DNA of 54,441 nucleotides from Oceanobacillus chungangensis (lineage in GTDB: Bacteria; Bacillota; Bacilli; Bacillales; Amphibacillaceae), in assembly GCF_003369565.1 (NCBI RefSeq), contig NZ_PIOD01000013.1, positions 1 to 54,441 of the forward strand, given 5' to 3'. Below the pieces are notes generated by a model. That model was not told the origin of the DNA. It did no database searches and was given only the letters and a program-made list of their open reading frames with translations. Position 1 is the first letter of the stretch. Every line of letters starts with the position of its first letter. Below, piece by piece: positions 1 to 8,725 of this stretch. The position numbers and the translations under genes were made by a program.

Positions 1-169
1 TGATGATTTAAGTTTTCTCATGCCAATATTCCCGCGCTCCTGATGATTTAAGTTTTCTCCCGCCAATATCCCCGAGCTCCTGCTGATTTAAGTTTTCTCC
101 TGCCAATATCCCCACGCTCCTGCTAATATAGGTTTTCTCCCGCCAATATCCCCGCGCTCCTGATGATAT
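1..169. repeat. 40-bp tandem repeat, four copies plus a partial fifth
   Basis: Four consecutive 40-bp units begin at 1, 41, 81 and 121, and the first 9 bases of a fifth begin at 161. The units differ at a few positions each. Each has a TGATGATTTAAGTTTTCTC-like half and a GCCAATATCCCCGCGCTCC-like half. The array runs to the window edge, so its full length is unknown. Because 40 is not a multiple of three, the array does not encode an in-frame protein repeat. It lies just past the 3' end of the mrp operon. Confidence 0.9.
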
Positions 170-192
170 CCCTACTCCCACTCCCATCCCCA

Positions 193-227
193 ACAAAAAA
201 AAAGAAAGCAAACTACCTAAAAGTAGT
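193..227 (-). terminator. Probable terminator of the mrp operon
   Basis: On the minus strand, directly after the mrpG stop codon, ACTAC (223-227) pairs with GTAGT (212-216) and is followed by a T-rich run (193-205). The stem is only about 5 bp, so termination here is plausible rather than certain. Confidence 0.4.
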
Positions 228-599
228 CTACTTTCCCTCTCTCCGTTCTTTTTCATTTAATACATCTGCTAATTCGTCCTCTATTGTTGAATCCGCTAGC
301 TTTACCTTTGCACGGTATGCTGCTCGGGTAATTAGGTGACCCGCTACTGGAGATGTGATAAATACGAATATTATTCCTAGCAAAAGGCGTACACTAATGA
401 ACCCAGTCGTTGTCACAAAGTATAGGAAGGCACCTAGAAGTGTTAGTAATACTGCTAAAGTTGAACTCTTTGTTGCAGCATGGGATCGTGTGTAAATATC
501 TGGAAAACGAATAATCCCAATTGCACTAATCAAAGCCATGGCAGCACCTATTAATATGAGGAGTGCAGCGATAAACTCAGCTATCGTGCTTGCGTTCAA
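228..599 (-). CDS. mrpG: Na+/H+ antiporter subunit MrpG (MnhG/PhaG family)
   Basis: This is the last subunit of the Mrp cation/proton antiporter, a small integral membrane protein with about three hydrophobic segments. It contains the family-typical stretch [21 protein letters not shown] place the start at a TTG at 599, about 8 nt after GAGAGGGG. That gives 123 residues, in line with the usual ~120-125. An ATG further upstream at 635 would lie deeper inside mrpF and has no comparable ribosome-binding site. The gene overlaps the end of mrpF, as is usual for translationally coupled mrp genes. Confidence 0.9.
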   Translation of the reverse strand: MNASTIAEFIAALLILIGAAMALISAIGIIRFPDIYTRSHAATKSSTLAVLLTLLGAFLYFVTTTGFISVRLLLGIIFVFITSPVAGHLITRAAYRAKVKLADSTIEDELADVLNEKERREGK

Positions 600-861
600 T
601 AATAACACCCCTCTCGATGTATTTAGAGAATGCAATCGTGCTTATAAATGATAATATAGCTAAGATTAGAATAACCTCTAGAAACGCCGTCGTGTGAAAT
701 AATACTGAAATAATGGCGATTGCAGATACAAGGTGAACTCCTATCATATCTAAAGCAATGACACGATCTGGCAGACTTGGACCAATGATAATTCTGCAAA
801 GCGAAATGAAAATAGCGATTCCGAACAATACAAGTGCAGCAGTTAACATTATATTAATCAT
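577..861 (-). CDS. mrpF: Na+/H+ antiporter subunit MrpF
   Basis: A 94-residue membrane protein with three predicted helices and the family motif [15 protein letters not shown] near residues 27-41. Its length equals that usual for MrpF. The ATG overlaps the mrpE stop by four bases and its end overlaps mrpG, so translation is coupled. In the Mrp complex the small subunits E, F and G are needed for assembly and activity of the sodium/proton antiporter (family knowledge). Confidence 0.93.
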   Translation of the reverse strand: MINIMLTAALVLFGIAIFISLCRIIIGPSLPDRVIALDMIGVHLVSAIAIISVLFHTTAFLEVILILAILSFISTIAFSKYIERGVIIERKHDS

Positions 862-1343
862 GACCTTGTCACCTCCATAATTGCCTTTTCAAACTTGCTT
901 AATGATCGTAATAACATTTCCTTCGATTCTTTTACATCCATACCATGAATATAAAAGGTGTCGCCCTCAGGTGTTACTTCCATAACGACAGAACCGGGGG
1001 TCAATGTTAAGAGCATCGCAAGAGCAGTAACTTCTACATCACTTTCCAGTATCGTCTCATATTTGAATATTCCTGGTTTAATATGAATTTTAGGGCTTAG
1101 TATATGCTTCAGCACAAGATAACTAGACTGAATTAATTCGGAAATAAAGAGCAGAACTAATTTTAAAAAGGCATAGAACCTACCTAAATAAAATCTTTCT
1201 CCATAAAACCGATGCAATAAATACACAATTCCGATCCCTACTATATATCCTGTAACAAATGTCGTAATTTTAAAGTAGTCCTCATCCTGGAAAAGCGTCC
1301 ATAGAAAGGCGATAAACAAATTGGTAAAAAATTGAGCCGCCAT
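858..1343 (-). CDS. mrpE: Na+/H+ antiporter subunit MrpE
   Basis: This 161-residue protein has two N-terminal membrane segments and a cytoplasmic C-terminal domain. It contains the MrpE-typical stretches LTLTPGSVVMEVTPEGDTFYIHGMD and, earlier, KPGIFKYET. The start ATG follows GGGAGGAAGTG at good spacing. It sits 31 bases after mrpD, the only real gap inside the operon, and overlaps mrpF by 4 bases. MrpE belongs to the hetero-oligomeric antiporter and is thought to help complex assembly rather than to translocate ions itself. Confidence 0.92.
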   Translation of the reverse strand: MAAQFFTNLFIAFLWTLFQDEDYFKITTFVTGYIVGIGIVYLLHRFYGERFYLGRFYAFLKLVLLFISELIQSSYLVLKHILSPKIHIKPGIFKYETILESDVEVTALAMLLTLTPGSVVMEVTPEGDTFYIHGMDVKESKEMLLRSLSKFEKAIMEVTRS

Positions 1344-1374
1344 AAAGCACTTCCTCCCTTATAATATCAATCGA

Positions 1375-2856
1375 TTATTTATCATATAAAATCGCATCAA
1401 TATATATTTGTGGATTTAATAAGGTGTTTGCTGCATCACTAACATATGGTGCAAATACTTCTGTACCTAGTCCCAAACCAATCGTCGCTGCAGAAAGCAA
1501 CACACAGGGGATTAACCAACCCATTTTCATCGGTACTTCATCCTCAAAGCTAATCATTGTTTCACCCCAGAAGCAATTTAGGAAGATACGTAAAAGCGAA
1601 TAAAGTACGACAATACTAGATAGAAAGGCAAGAGCAAGAAGCACATAAGAACCCGTTTCAACTGTTCCCTGCCCGATTAAAACCTTCCCAATAAATCCAC
1701 TTAGTGGCGGCATTCCGGCAAGTGATATCATAACAATGAAAAATAGCCAACCAAATAGTGGGTAATTTCGAATCAGTCCACTCATCTCATCCATACTAGC
1801 CGAGCCCGCTACCTTAATCATTGTGCCGGCAAGCAAAAATAATAATGCCTTTACGATCATATCATGCATTAGATAATAGATAGATCCCTCTAGCGCCGCC
1901 TGTGTACCAACAGATAATCCAATAAGAATAAAACCAACACCAATAACCACATTATAGGAGACGATTTGTCGAATATCCTTATAGGCTACAGCTCCTATAC
2001 TTCCGCCTATTAAGCTTACTCCTGCTAGAATACCGATAATCGTATGTGTAAAGTCTGGATCATGGTAAAAGAATAATGTAAATACACGGATAATAGCGTA
2101 AATCCCTACTTTTGTAAGTAATGCACCGAATAAAGCAGCAACCGCAGTCGGTGGTACACTATATGAACCTGGTAGCCAGAAATAAAGTAAGAGGCCAGAT
2201 TTCAATGCAAACACAGTTAGGAATACCATACTAATCCCAGTCAATAAAGGTGTTTGGCCAGATTCTGCAATTCGTTCAGAAATATGTGCCATATTCAACG
2301 TTCCGACAGAACCATATAAATAGGCAATTGCGATTAAGAAGAACCAAGATGAAAGCACATTAATTACGACATATTTTATCGATTCTCTTAATTGAATCTT
2401 CTTCCCTCCAAGGGCAATTAATACATAGGATGCTAATAACATCACTTCAAAGTTTACATATAGATTAAATAGATCTCCGGTTAAGAAAGAACCATTCACT
2501 CCTGCAATTAAGAAGTTAACAAACGAATAAAAGAGCATTTTTTCATGTGATTTGCCAATTGACGAAAAAGCATAGAGCAAACAAATAGCAGCAACAATGC
2601 TTGTAATTAGCACTAAAATAACGGAAAAGGAGTCTGCTACAAATAGAATGCCAAAGGGTGGTTCCCAGCCTCCAAAGTCTAAACGAAGAATCCCCTCTTC
2701 TTGAATTCGATTTAACAAATAAATAGCAATCCCAATATTCGCAAAGCTAACACCAAGACTTATTCCTCGTTGCAGCTTTATTTGATTACGGAAGAAAATG
2801 AGTATAATTCCAGCGAGAACAGGGAGAGCCATTGGTAATACTAGTAAATTATTCAT
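1375..2856 (-). CDS. mrpD: Na+/H+ antiporter subunit MrpD (complex I ND4/ND2-like)
   Basis: A 493-residue polytopic membrane protein of the proton-translocating NADH dehydrogenase antiporter-like family (NuoM/NuoN type). Visible landmarks are the conserved Glu in LYVNFEVMLLASYVLIALGG (helix 5 region), Lys in FALKSGLLLYFWLPGSYSVPP and the AGMPPLSGFIGK segment. MrpA and MrpD are the candidate ion-translocating subunits of the Mrp antiporter. The start ATG is preceded by GAGAGGG and overlaps the last bases of mrpC. The length matches the family. Confidence 0.95.
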   Translation of the reverse strand: MNNLLVLPMALPVLAGIILIFFRNQIKLQRGISLGVSFANIGIAIYLLNRIQEEGILRLDFGGWEPPFGILFVADSFSVILVLITSIVAAICLLYAFSSIGKSHEKMLFYSFVNFLIAGVNGSFLTGDLFNLYVNFEVMLLASYVLIALGGKKIQLRESIKYVVINVLSSWFFLIAIAYLYGSVGTLNMAHISERIAESGQTPLLTGISMVFLTVFALKSGLLLYFWLPGSYSVPPTAVAALFGALLTKVGIYAIIRVFTLFFYHDPDFTHTIIGILAGVSLIGGSIGAVAYKDIRQIVSYNVVIGVGFILIGLSVGTQAALEGSIYYLMHDMIVKALLFLLAGTMIKVAGSASMDEMSGLIRNYPLFGWLFFIVMISLAGMPPLSGFIGKVLIGQGTVETGSYVLLALAFLSSIVVLYSLLRIFLNCFWGETMISFEDEVPMKMGWLIPCVLLSAATIGLGLGTEVFAPYVSDAANTLLNPQIYIDAILYDK

Positions 2857-3190
2857 GCTTATTCCCTCTCAGTTCATCTAGGTTATCCGTACCGGTTTCT
2901 TGATATGTTCGATAGGCTAATACAAGAGATAAGGCCGTTACTGCAAAGCCTATTACGATGGAAGTTAGGATAAGTGCCTGTGGAAGCGCATCTACATATG
3001 GTCCCTGTTCTTCTCCATCAAGTAACGGAACCACTCCCCCTTTTAAGCCACCCATTGTCATAATCATTAAATGTGCAGCATGTGAAAGAATAGCAGTTCC
3101 TAAAATCACGCGTATCACACTCTTCGATAAGAGAAAATAAGTAGCTACTGTCACTAAAACACCTGCTAGGATGGTGATTAACGTTTCCAT
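2849..3190 (-). CDS. mrpC: Na+/H+ antiporter subunit MrpC (NuoK-like)
   Basis: 113 residues with three hydrophobic helices, homologous to NuoK of complex I. The family pattern SHAAHLMIMTMGG followed by DALPQALILTSIVIGFAVTA is present, including the membrane-embedded polar positions typical of NuoK-like subunits. The ATG follows GAGGATG. The gene begins 3 bases after mrpB and its end overlaps mrpD, so it sits in one tightly packed transcript. Confidence 0.94.
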   Translation of the reverse strand: METLITILAGVLVTVATYFLLSKSVIRVILGTAILSHAAHLMIMTMGGLKGGVVPLLDGEEQGPYVDALPQALILTSIVIGFAVTALSLVLAYRTYQETGTDNLDELRGNKHE

Positions 3191-3193
3191 ATA

Positions 3194-3616
3194 TTACACA
3201 TCCTCACTAATACTTAAAATAATCGTTACGACGACACCAACAACAACTAATGCCACACCTAGTTCAAAGATTGTTACTGTCGTTAATTCTACTTCTCCAA
3301 AGAAAGGAAGATTAAAATAGCCAAAAGCCTGTGTTAAGAAAGGAACATCAAAAACGAATGCTCCAAATCCTGTACCAACAGCTAGAAACGCACCAAGCGC
3401 CGCTACTTTTTTGAAATCAAAAGGTATCGCTTTTTCTATCGTTTCAATATCAAAAACAATAAACAGCAGAACAAAAGCAGATGAGAGGACCAGCCCACCG
3501 ATAAACCCGCCACCTGGATTATTATGTCCCGCTAAAAATAAATACACGGCTAGCGTTAATATGATATAAACAACAATTCTAGTGACCGTTCGTAAAATAA
3601 CATTATTTATTTTCAA
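3194..3616 (-). CDS. mrpB: Na+/H+ antiporter subunit MrpB
   Basis: 140 residues and four predicted membrane helices. The motif LAGHNNPGGGFIGGLV near residues 28-43 is characteristic of MrpB and of the MrpB-like domain at the end of long MrpA proteins. The start is a TTG preceded by GGGGGAGG at about 6 bases, and it overlaps the end of mrpA by 14 bases. It is part of the seven-gene Mrp antiporter that exports Na+ in exchange for protons. Confidence 0.93.
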   Translation of the reverse strand: MKINNVILRTVTRIVVYIILTLAVYLFLAGHNNPGGGFIGGLVLSSAFVLLFIVFDIETIEKAIPFDFKKVAALGAFLAVGTGFGAFVFDVPFLTQAFGYFNLPFFGEVELTTVTIFELGVALVVVGVVVTIILSISEDV

Positions 3617-6014
3617 GCTCTTCCTCCCCCTTTCTAGCTTTTAGTTTAATTAGTGTGAAGATACCAATTCCAGCTATTAGGAGTACAATTACTTCGAGCA
3701 TCGTATCAAATCCACGGAAATCACTTAAAATTGCATTTACAATATTCTTCGCTCCTGCAAGTTCATATGAATTTTCGAAGTAGCTTGAGATTGATTCGAA
3801 CAGTTTACCATTTTGGACTGCTAACGCAACGGTAACAAAGATTGTCCCGACTAAAATTGAGATCAATAAATTGACACTTTTTGTTCGTCTAGGGGAATCC
3901 TCTTTCTTCCATTCTGGTAAGAATTTATAGGCTACAAGGAAGAGTACCGTTGTCACAGTCTCAACTACTGATTGAGTCAGCGCTAAATCTGGTGCACGTA
4001 GTAATACGAAGAAAAGAGCCACACCATAACCAATAACACCATTTAATAAAATCGCAGTCAGACGTGATTTGGCAAAGATAACTGCAATTGCTCCTACACT
4101 CATCGTGATTGCAATTACCCAGTCAATAGGATCAATTGGTGCATCATCCACGATATTAAAGTCGAGTGCACCAGTGTAAATCAATGTACCACCAGCTAAG
4201 ATTATAAAGAATATATAGATATACACGAGATAATCGCGCAGGTAACCAGTCATATAGTAATTTGTTATTTTATTCGAGTTTATTTCTGTTTTTTCTAAAA
4301 TAGCATTATATAACGAATCAAAAGACCAGCTTTCTGGTAGAAGTGCGTAAATCCCCTTCCAGTACTTTAATGAAATAAATAGTAAAACACCAAAGACGAC
4401 AACACCTATCGTCATCCATAATTCCGGTTGAAACCCATGCCAAGCAGAAATCGTCACGCCAAGATCTGTCTCCGCAGCAAACGTTGGAAAAATACTAGCC
4501 ATTGCTGGGACAATTAAATAATTTCCTAGTACATTCGGGAAGAAGAAAATTACGATAACGAGTATCCCAAGGATGATGGGCGCAATGAGCATACCAACTG
4601 GCGCCTCATGTGCTGGTCGCTCCAACCTTTCTTCTTGATATTTGCCAAGAAATGTCTTAAATACGATTATCATACAATATATAAAGGTAAATACACTAGC
4701 AACCCAAGCTATTACAGGCAGCATCGTGCCCCAGGTCTCTAGGGAATAAATGTTGAGTTCACGAATATTTAATACTGAAGTAAAGAACATTTCCTTACTT
4801 AAAAACCCATTGAATGGTGGTAATCCTGCCATCGAGAAGCTACCAATCATGGCAATTGTAAACGTGATTGGCATATACGTTGCCAGCCCGCCAAGCCGAC
4901 GGATATCACGTGTTCCAACACCATGGTCAATAATACCAACAACCATGAATAGCGCACTTTTAAATGTTGCGTGATTAATTAAATGGAATAACCCAGCGAA
5001 GGCAGCCTGCGTATAGACAACCGAATCTGTTGAATAGCCATTATTAAGGGCTGCTGAACTCATTCCGAACATACTCATAATCATACCTAGCTGACTAATC
5101 GTCGAGTAAGCCAGCAATGCTTTAAGATCAGTTTGCCGAACTGCGGTAAAGGATCCCCAGAACATTGTAACTAAACCAATTCCGGTAACGAGCCAGAACC
5201 AAGCTACTTCTCCGCCAAATATTGGGGTAAACCTGGCAACTAGGTATAAACCGGCATTTACCATTGTAGCCGAGTGTAAGTAAGCACTAACAGGTGTTGG
5301 TGCCTCCATCGCACTTGGCAGCCAAATATGAAATGGAAATTGTGCTGACTTCGTAAATGCACCGAGTAGAACTAATAGCATTGCCGGAATGAATAAATGA
5401 TGGTCATAAAAATCCGGGATAATTTCGATAATTTCACGAAAACTAAACGAACCCGTAATGCTTCCAATCATAATAAAGCCGGCAAGCATTGAGAATCCAC
5501 CACTTACCGTAATAAGTAATGCTTTTTGTGCACCTTCCCTTGATCTTTTTCGTTGAAACCAGAAAGCAATCAAAAGGAAAGATGAAATACTCGTTAACTC
5601 CCAGAATACATATAAGACCATTATGTTATCTGAGAAGATGACACCGAGCATCGCTCCCATGAACAACATTAAATAAGCATAAAAATGTTCCAACGATTCG
5701 TTCTCATTTAAATAGTAAATAGAGTATAAAATTACTAAGGCCCCTACCCCTGTAATAATAAGCCCAAAAATTAAACTAAGTCCATCTAAATAAGTAGAAA
5801 AATTAATGCCATATGTAGGAAGCCAATTAACCATAAATAAATACGTCGCTCCACTGGCAATGCTCGGAATATACAGCGCTAGGAAAATAAATAAGATGAT
5901 GGGTATTAGTAATACGTACCAGCCGATATGTAATCTTGATATCCTTTTATGTAGGAAAGGAATTAGAGCAGCTGCTAAAAAGGGGATCATAATTAATAAG
6001 TTCACAGATACCAA
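3603..6014 (-). CDS. mrpA: Na+/H+ antiporter subunit MrpA (complex I NuoL-like)
   Basis: The largest Mrp subunit, about 803 residues with roughly 20 membrane helices. The N-terminal half resembles NuoL: VLYVFWELTSISSFLLI carries the conserved Glu, GAFTKSAQFPFHIWLPSAME the Lys and Pro/His positions, and HLINHATFKSALFM a further charged helix. The C-terminal part (from about residue 620) is the MrpA-specific domain with LRAPDLALTQSVVETV. I choose the TTG at 6014 because it lies 7 bases after GGAGG. A TTG at 6020 is too close to that site. It is the first gene of mrpABCDEFG. Known roles of Mrp in bacilli are Na+ resistance and pH homeostasis in alkaline media. Confidence 0.95.
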   Translation of the reverse strand: MVSVNLLIMIPFLAAALIPFLHKRISRLHIGWYVLLIPIILFIFLALYIPSIASGATYLFMVNWLPTYGINFSTYLDGLSLIFGLIITGVGALVILYSIYYLNENESLEHFYAYLMLFMGAMLGVIFSDNIMVLYVFWELTSISSFLLIAFWFQRKRSREGAQKALLITVSGGFSMLAGFIMIGSITGSFSFREIIEIIPDFYDHHLFIPAMLLVLLGAFTKSAQFPFHIWLPSAMEAPTPVSAYLHSATMVNAGLYLVARFTPIFGGEVAWFWLVTGIGLVTMFWGSFTAVRQTDLKALLAYSTISQLGMIMSMFGMSSAALNNGYSTDSVVYTQAAFAGLFHLINHATFKSALFMVVGIIDHGVGTRDIRRLGGLATYMPITFTIAMIGSFSMAGLPPFNGFLSKEMFFTSVLNIRELNIYSLETWGTMLPVIAWVASVFTFIYCMIIVFKTFLGKYQEERLERPAHEAPVGMLIAPIILGILVIVIFFFPNVLGNYLIVPAMASIFPTFAAETDLGVTISAWHGFQPELWMTIGVVVFGVLLFISLKYWKGIYALLPESWSFDSLYNAILEKTEINSNKITNYYMTGYLRDYLVYIYIFFIILAGGTLIYTGALDFNIVDDAPIDPIDWVIAITMSVGAIAVIFAKSRLTAILLNGVIGYGVALFFVLLRAPDLALTQSVVETVTTVLFLVAYKFLPEWKKEDSPRRTKSVNLLISILVGTIFVTVALAVQNGKLFESISSYFENSYELAGAKNIVNAILSDFRGFDTMLEVIVLLIAGIGIFTLIKLKARKGEEELENK

Positions 6015-6310
6015 AATCAAACCTCCATTTCTAATAGTGAAGTATTATTAAGTGTTTAAGTTTACGTAATAAAGTAGCATCTTGAGCATGTTTCACATTT
6101 AGCAAGAATAATTTGCTTTAAAAGATGAAAAGAGATAGAATTTGCATTTAGTGGATTCACCCGAACACAATTTTACAGATTAAAATAGTAATCAAACATA
6201 GTAAAACAGGTTTAACATATTAGGATTCCTCGCATAAACATACTTAGGAATACGAATACGAAAACCCTACCTATATATTTCCCCAGTTATTCTTATATTA
6301 TAGCCAGATT

Positions 6311-6385
6311 AGATAACTTGGTTGTCACATGCCTTTAGGTGACCACAGTTATGTACTACAGAAAGTTGTTATACTTTCTTATCTA
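6311..6385. repeat. Short dispersed repeat, copy 1 (related to 14829-14908)
   Basis: The stretch shares an ordered series of blocks with 14829-14908: AACTT-GTTGTCAC, GCCTTT, GTGAC or TTGACA, AGTT, TTATGTA, AGAAAGTT-TTA-ACTTTCTTA. It ends in a small hairpin, GAAAGTTGTTATACTTTC. Both copies lie next to gene ends. This comparison is by eye only. Confidence 0.4.
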
Positions 6386-6731
6386 CTAAATCTTTCTGAC
6401 GACTTCTTAATTGGTATACAGCGTTAACCTTAAGGTTAAGATTGTAAAAGAAACCTATTTGCAATAAATATTGTAGAATTACCATTTTAGTTGATTAACA
6501 AAGTAGAAAACGCTCCAACCAAGAGTGGTAAGAGGGATTTTTGAATGATTCTAGTTCAGTGGACGAAATCGAGTGTAAAATGAACATGCGATATTATTGA
6601 AAGTGGTACCATTATTATTTAATAAACTTTTACACATAAATAATTATAACGTAAATTATCTCTCAATGCACATTTGACAATTGATAAATGGAATTCGTTC
6701 CAAGCTAGAAACGTATTAATTAGGGGTTCCC

Positions 6732-6766
6732 CTTAATTTAATCATTATCTATGGCATTAAATTAAG
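6732..6766. repeat. Perfect 11-bp inverted repeat with 13-nt loop
   Basis: CTTAATTTAAT (6732-6742) and ATTAAATTAAG (6756-6766) are exact reverse complements. A second, imperfect palindrome centred on AGGGGTTCCCCT lies just upstream (6718-6737). No T-run follows on either strand, so it is not an obvious terminator. It could be an operator or a cruciform-prone site. Confidence 0.6.
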
Positions 6767-6957
6767 AGATGGCTTATGCTATAGAAGATGAAGGAATACT
6801 TGTAATTTTACTATGTATTTTTTTGATAAATTTTTTTCAAAATAAGGGTTCACGAAATCAATATAACATGTTAAAATGATACGGTTTAATGGATAAGATC
6901 ATAAAATAGATAATATTTAAATAAGTATATGAAAATTCAAGAGGTGAATTTACCGTC

Positions 6958-7638
6958 ATGAGGAAAATAAAAGGTCGGATGGATGAAAGCATCCTAGTCT
7001 GTGTTTACTATGGTCCAAACGGCGAAAGACTAATTAGGCGCGGTCATAAATTAGCTAAAATAATGGATTGTCCTTTATATGTGTTAACAGTTGATTCATT
7101 ACCCTATGATGAATTCGATGCCGAAAAGTCAGGGTATATTGAACGATGGAAAGAATTATGTGATGAATTAGATGTAGAAGAATTCATTATTCGTGATAAT
7201 GAGAAACGTTCTTCTGTAAAAGCAATAGCAGAAGTAGCACATAATCATAATATTACGCAAATCATTGTTGGACAAAGCCCACAAAATCGATGGGAAGAGA
7301 TTACGAAAGGTTCCTTTGTTAATGTATTATTACGGGAAATGACCTTTATCGATATTCATCTCGTTTCTATTGATCGAACCATTAAAAGTGAAGAGGACAT
7401 TTTATTTGAAAAGGGTGTTCGTGGCTTCTTAAGGAAGGACGAAGACAATTATCGACTTAGCTTTACAAGATCGAAGCAAAACCTCTATGAAGGTATTTTC
7501 TATAAAGAGATTGGAACAGATTTTAATAATGGTGTTTTTAAATTCATTAATAATACCGGCAAAACCTGTCAGGTACACATTACCGAGGATATTGTAACAG
7601 GAAAGATAAAAGAACCTCCAAATGTGAAAGCAAAATAA
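6958..7638 (+). CDS. Universal-stress (Usp) domain protein resembling the KdpD Usp domain
   Basis: This 226-residue soluble protein has an alpha/beta Usp fold over residues 8-145: ESILVCVYYGPNGERLIRRG at the N-terminus, and IIVGQSPQNRWEE (ca. 100-112), which matches the nucleotide-loop region of Usp domains in KdpD sensors. The last ~80 residues match nothing I recognise. There are no kinase motifs, no membrane helices and no N-terminal KdpD P-loop domain, so it is a free-standing Usp module and not a truncated sensor with visible remains. It is divergent from mrpABCDEFG, which suggests a link to ion homeostasis, but that is inference from position. The ATG follows AAGAGGTG at about 11 bases. 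Confidence 0.7.
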   Translation: MRKIKGRMDESILVCVYYGPNGERLIRRGHKLAKIMDCPLYVLTVDSLPYDEFDAEKSGYIERWKELCDELDVEEFIIRDNEKRSSVKAIAEVAHNHNITQIIVGQSPQNRWEEITKGSFVNVLLREMTFIDIHLVSIDRTIKSEEDILFEKGVRGFLRKDEDNYRLSFTRSKQNLYEGIFYKEIGTDFNNGVFKFINNTGKTCQVHITEDIVTGKIKEPPNVKAK

Positions 7639-7645
7639 GAACAAA

Positions 7646-7735
7646 AGCAAGCGCAAGCGCCCGTTTAGCGACGTACGGGGGTGAGGGTAGTCTCGCTAGT
7701 CGTTGGGCGCTGGAGCTGGACGTAGCCTCTCTTGT
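7646..7735. repeat. Bacillaceae-type intergenic GC-rich repeat
   Basis: A GC-rich block in an AT-rich setting. It starts with AAGCGCAAGCGCCCGTTTAG and ends with GTTGGGCGCTGGAGCTGGACG, and the GCGCCC/GGGCGC halves can pair. I recognise this layout (AGCGC..GCGCC … GGCGCTGGAGC) as a repeat common between genes of Bacillaceae. Only one copy is visible in this window. Confidence 0.6.
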
Positions 7736-7785
7736 CACTTGAGTTGAAAGATGGAAATTTTAATACTTTCTTATTTAGCTAGTAA

Positions 7786-7824
7786 AATAACCCACGAAAA
7801 GCAAATTGCAATTCGTGGGTTATT
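7786..7824. terminator. Bidirectional terminator between convergent genes
   Basis: A 13-bp perfect stem, AATAACCCACGAA (7786-7798) with its complement (7812-7824), lies between the convergent Usp-like gene (plus) and the nitrilase gene (minus). AT-rich flanks are present on both sides. Confidence 0.85.
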
Positions 7825-7849
7825 CTTTCCTCCTAATTGTGAGCGTGCA

Positions 7850-8638
7850 TTATTCATAGAGATCTGGCATCCTACTATCAAATACTGGTACATCCTTTCT
7901 AATCTTCGTAACAAGATTAAGCGAAAGTGACGCTGTAATAGTCTCTTCCAATTTCTCACTACCAATTCGTAAGCTGTTTCCCCACGGATTAATGATCATG
8001 GAGCTTCCTGCAAACGTTTCTCCATCATAACTACCAACCCGATTACAAGAAACTACGTAATACTGATTTTCAATTGCTCGGGCAATTTGCAATGCCTGCC
8101 AATGTCCCAGTCTCACACTTGGCCATTCGGCAACAACATAGAGAATTTGGGCACCTTGAAGTGCTAGACTTCTAGACAGTTCAGGAAACCTTAGATCGTA
8201 ACAAATAATAACGCCCATTTTTACTCCATCCAGCTCAAACACCTTTACTTTCTCAGTCCCACCTGCTAAATACTGCGGTTCATTCAGCATTGGTACGAGA
8301 TGAATTTTGTCATATTGATAGACAATGTCCCCATTACAATTAACTACAATGCTAGAATTATAAACTTTCCCTTCCTTTTTATTGGCAAAAGAGCCACCAA
8401 TAATATTAATCTTGTAATTCTTTGCAAGTCCCTGCAAGAATCCAGTTGTTGGTTCACCGTCTCTATCTGCATAGAGTTCAAGCTCTGGTAATGTATAAGC
8501 TGTCGTCCACATCTCAGGAAGGATAACGATATCAGGGTGCTCCGCCTCTACCGTCTCCTTTATCCATTTTCCCACACGCAATCGATTCAATTCAGGTTTG
8601 CCCGCAACAATATCCATTTGAAAAATAGCTTGCTTCAT
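7850..8638 (-). CDS. Carbon-nitrogen (nitrilase superfamily) hydrolase, omega-amidase-like
   Basis: About 262 residues with the nitrilase Glu-Lys-Cys triad: Glu in VILPEMW (ca. 42), Lys in YDKIHLVPM (ca. 111) and Cys in VIICYDLRFPE (ca. 146). The order and spacing match the Nit2/YafV omega-amidase group, which hydrolyses 2-oxoglutaramate or 2-oxosuccinamate; in Bacillus the homologue MtnU accompanies methionine salvage. No salvage genes adjoin it here, so the substrate is uncertain. I use the ATG at 8638 because GAAAGGAG lies 8 bases upstream. A TTG 18 bases earlier would place that site inside the gene. Confidence 0.82.
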   Translation of the reverse strand: MKQAIFQMDIVAGKPELNRLRVGKWIKETVEAEHPDIVILPEMWTTAYTLPELELYADRDGEPTTGFLQGLAKNYKINIIGGSFANKKEGKVYNSSIVVNCNGDIVYQYDKIHLVPMLNEPQYLAGGTEKVKVFELDGVKMGVIICYDLRFPELSRSLALQGAQILYVVAEWPSVRLGHWQALQIARAIENQYYVVSCNRVGSYDGETFAGSSMIINPWGNSLRIGSEKLEETITASLSLNLVTKIRKDVPVFDSRMPDLYE

Positions 8639-8692
8639 ATGCAAATCTCCTTTCAAAAGTTAACCCGATTGGTTCAACTAACAATTAAACGA

Positions 8693-8712
8693 TGAAAAAC
8701 CCCCACTGATCT
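8693..8712 (-). terminator. Short terminator-like hairpin after desR
   Basis: On the minus strand, CCCA-GATCAG-TGGG is followed by GG and five T residues, 14 bases after the desR stop. The stem is short, so this is a moderate call. Confidence 0.45.
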
Positions 8713-8725
8713 GGGATAATTCATC

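Larger units (their letters stand above)
6015..6957. other. 943-bp AT-rich intergenic region between divergent mrpA and a Usp-like gene
   Basis: I see no convincing gene here. The region must hold the promoters of mrpA (minus) and the Usp-like gene (plus), but neither has a clear consensus -35/-10 pair that I would commit to. It contains an imperfect copy of a short dispersed repeat (6311-6385) and a perfect 11-bp inverted repeat (6732-6766). An AT-rich stretch with several TTTTT runs lies at 6820-6860. Confidence 0.7.

Noticed and set aside
1..169. CRISPR array
   Set aside because: The 40-bp units are contiguous with no variable spacers, so it is a simple tandem repeat.
8..256. 82-codon minus-strand frame through the left tandem repeat
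   Set aside because: It overlaps the end of mrpG, crosses the 40-bp repeats out of codon phase, and has no independent support.
4750..6051. Plus-strand frames antisense to mrpA
   Set aside because: They are shadows of the mrpA coding strand without ribosome-binding sites or family features.
6958..7638. Truncated KdpD sensor kinase
   Set aside because: Only the Usp-type domain is present and its frame is clean. No kinase or N-terminal KdpD remains are seen nearby, so a stand-alone Usp protein is the better reading.
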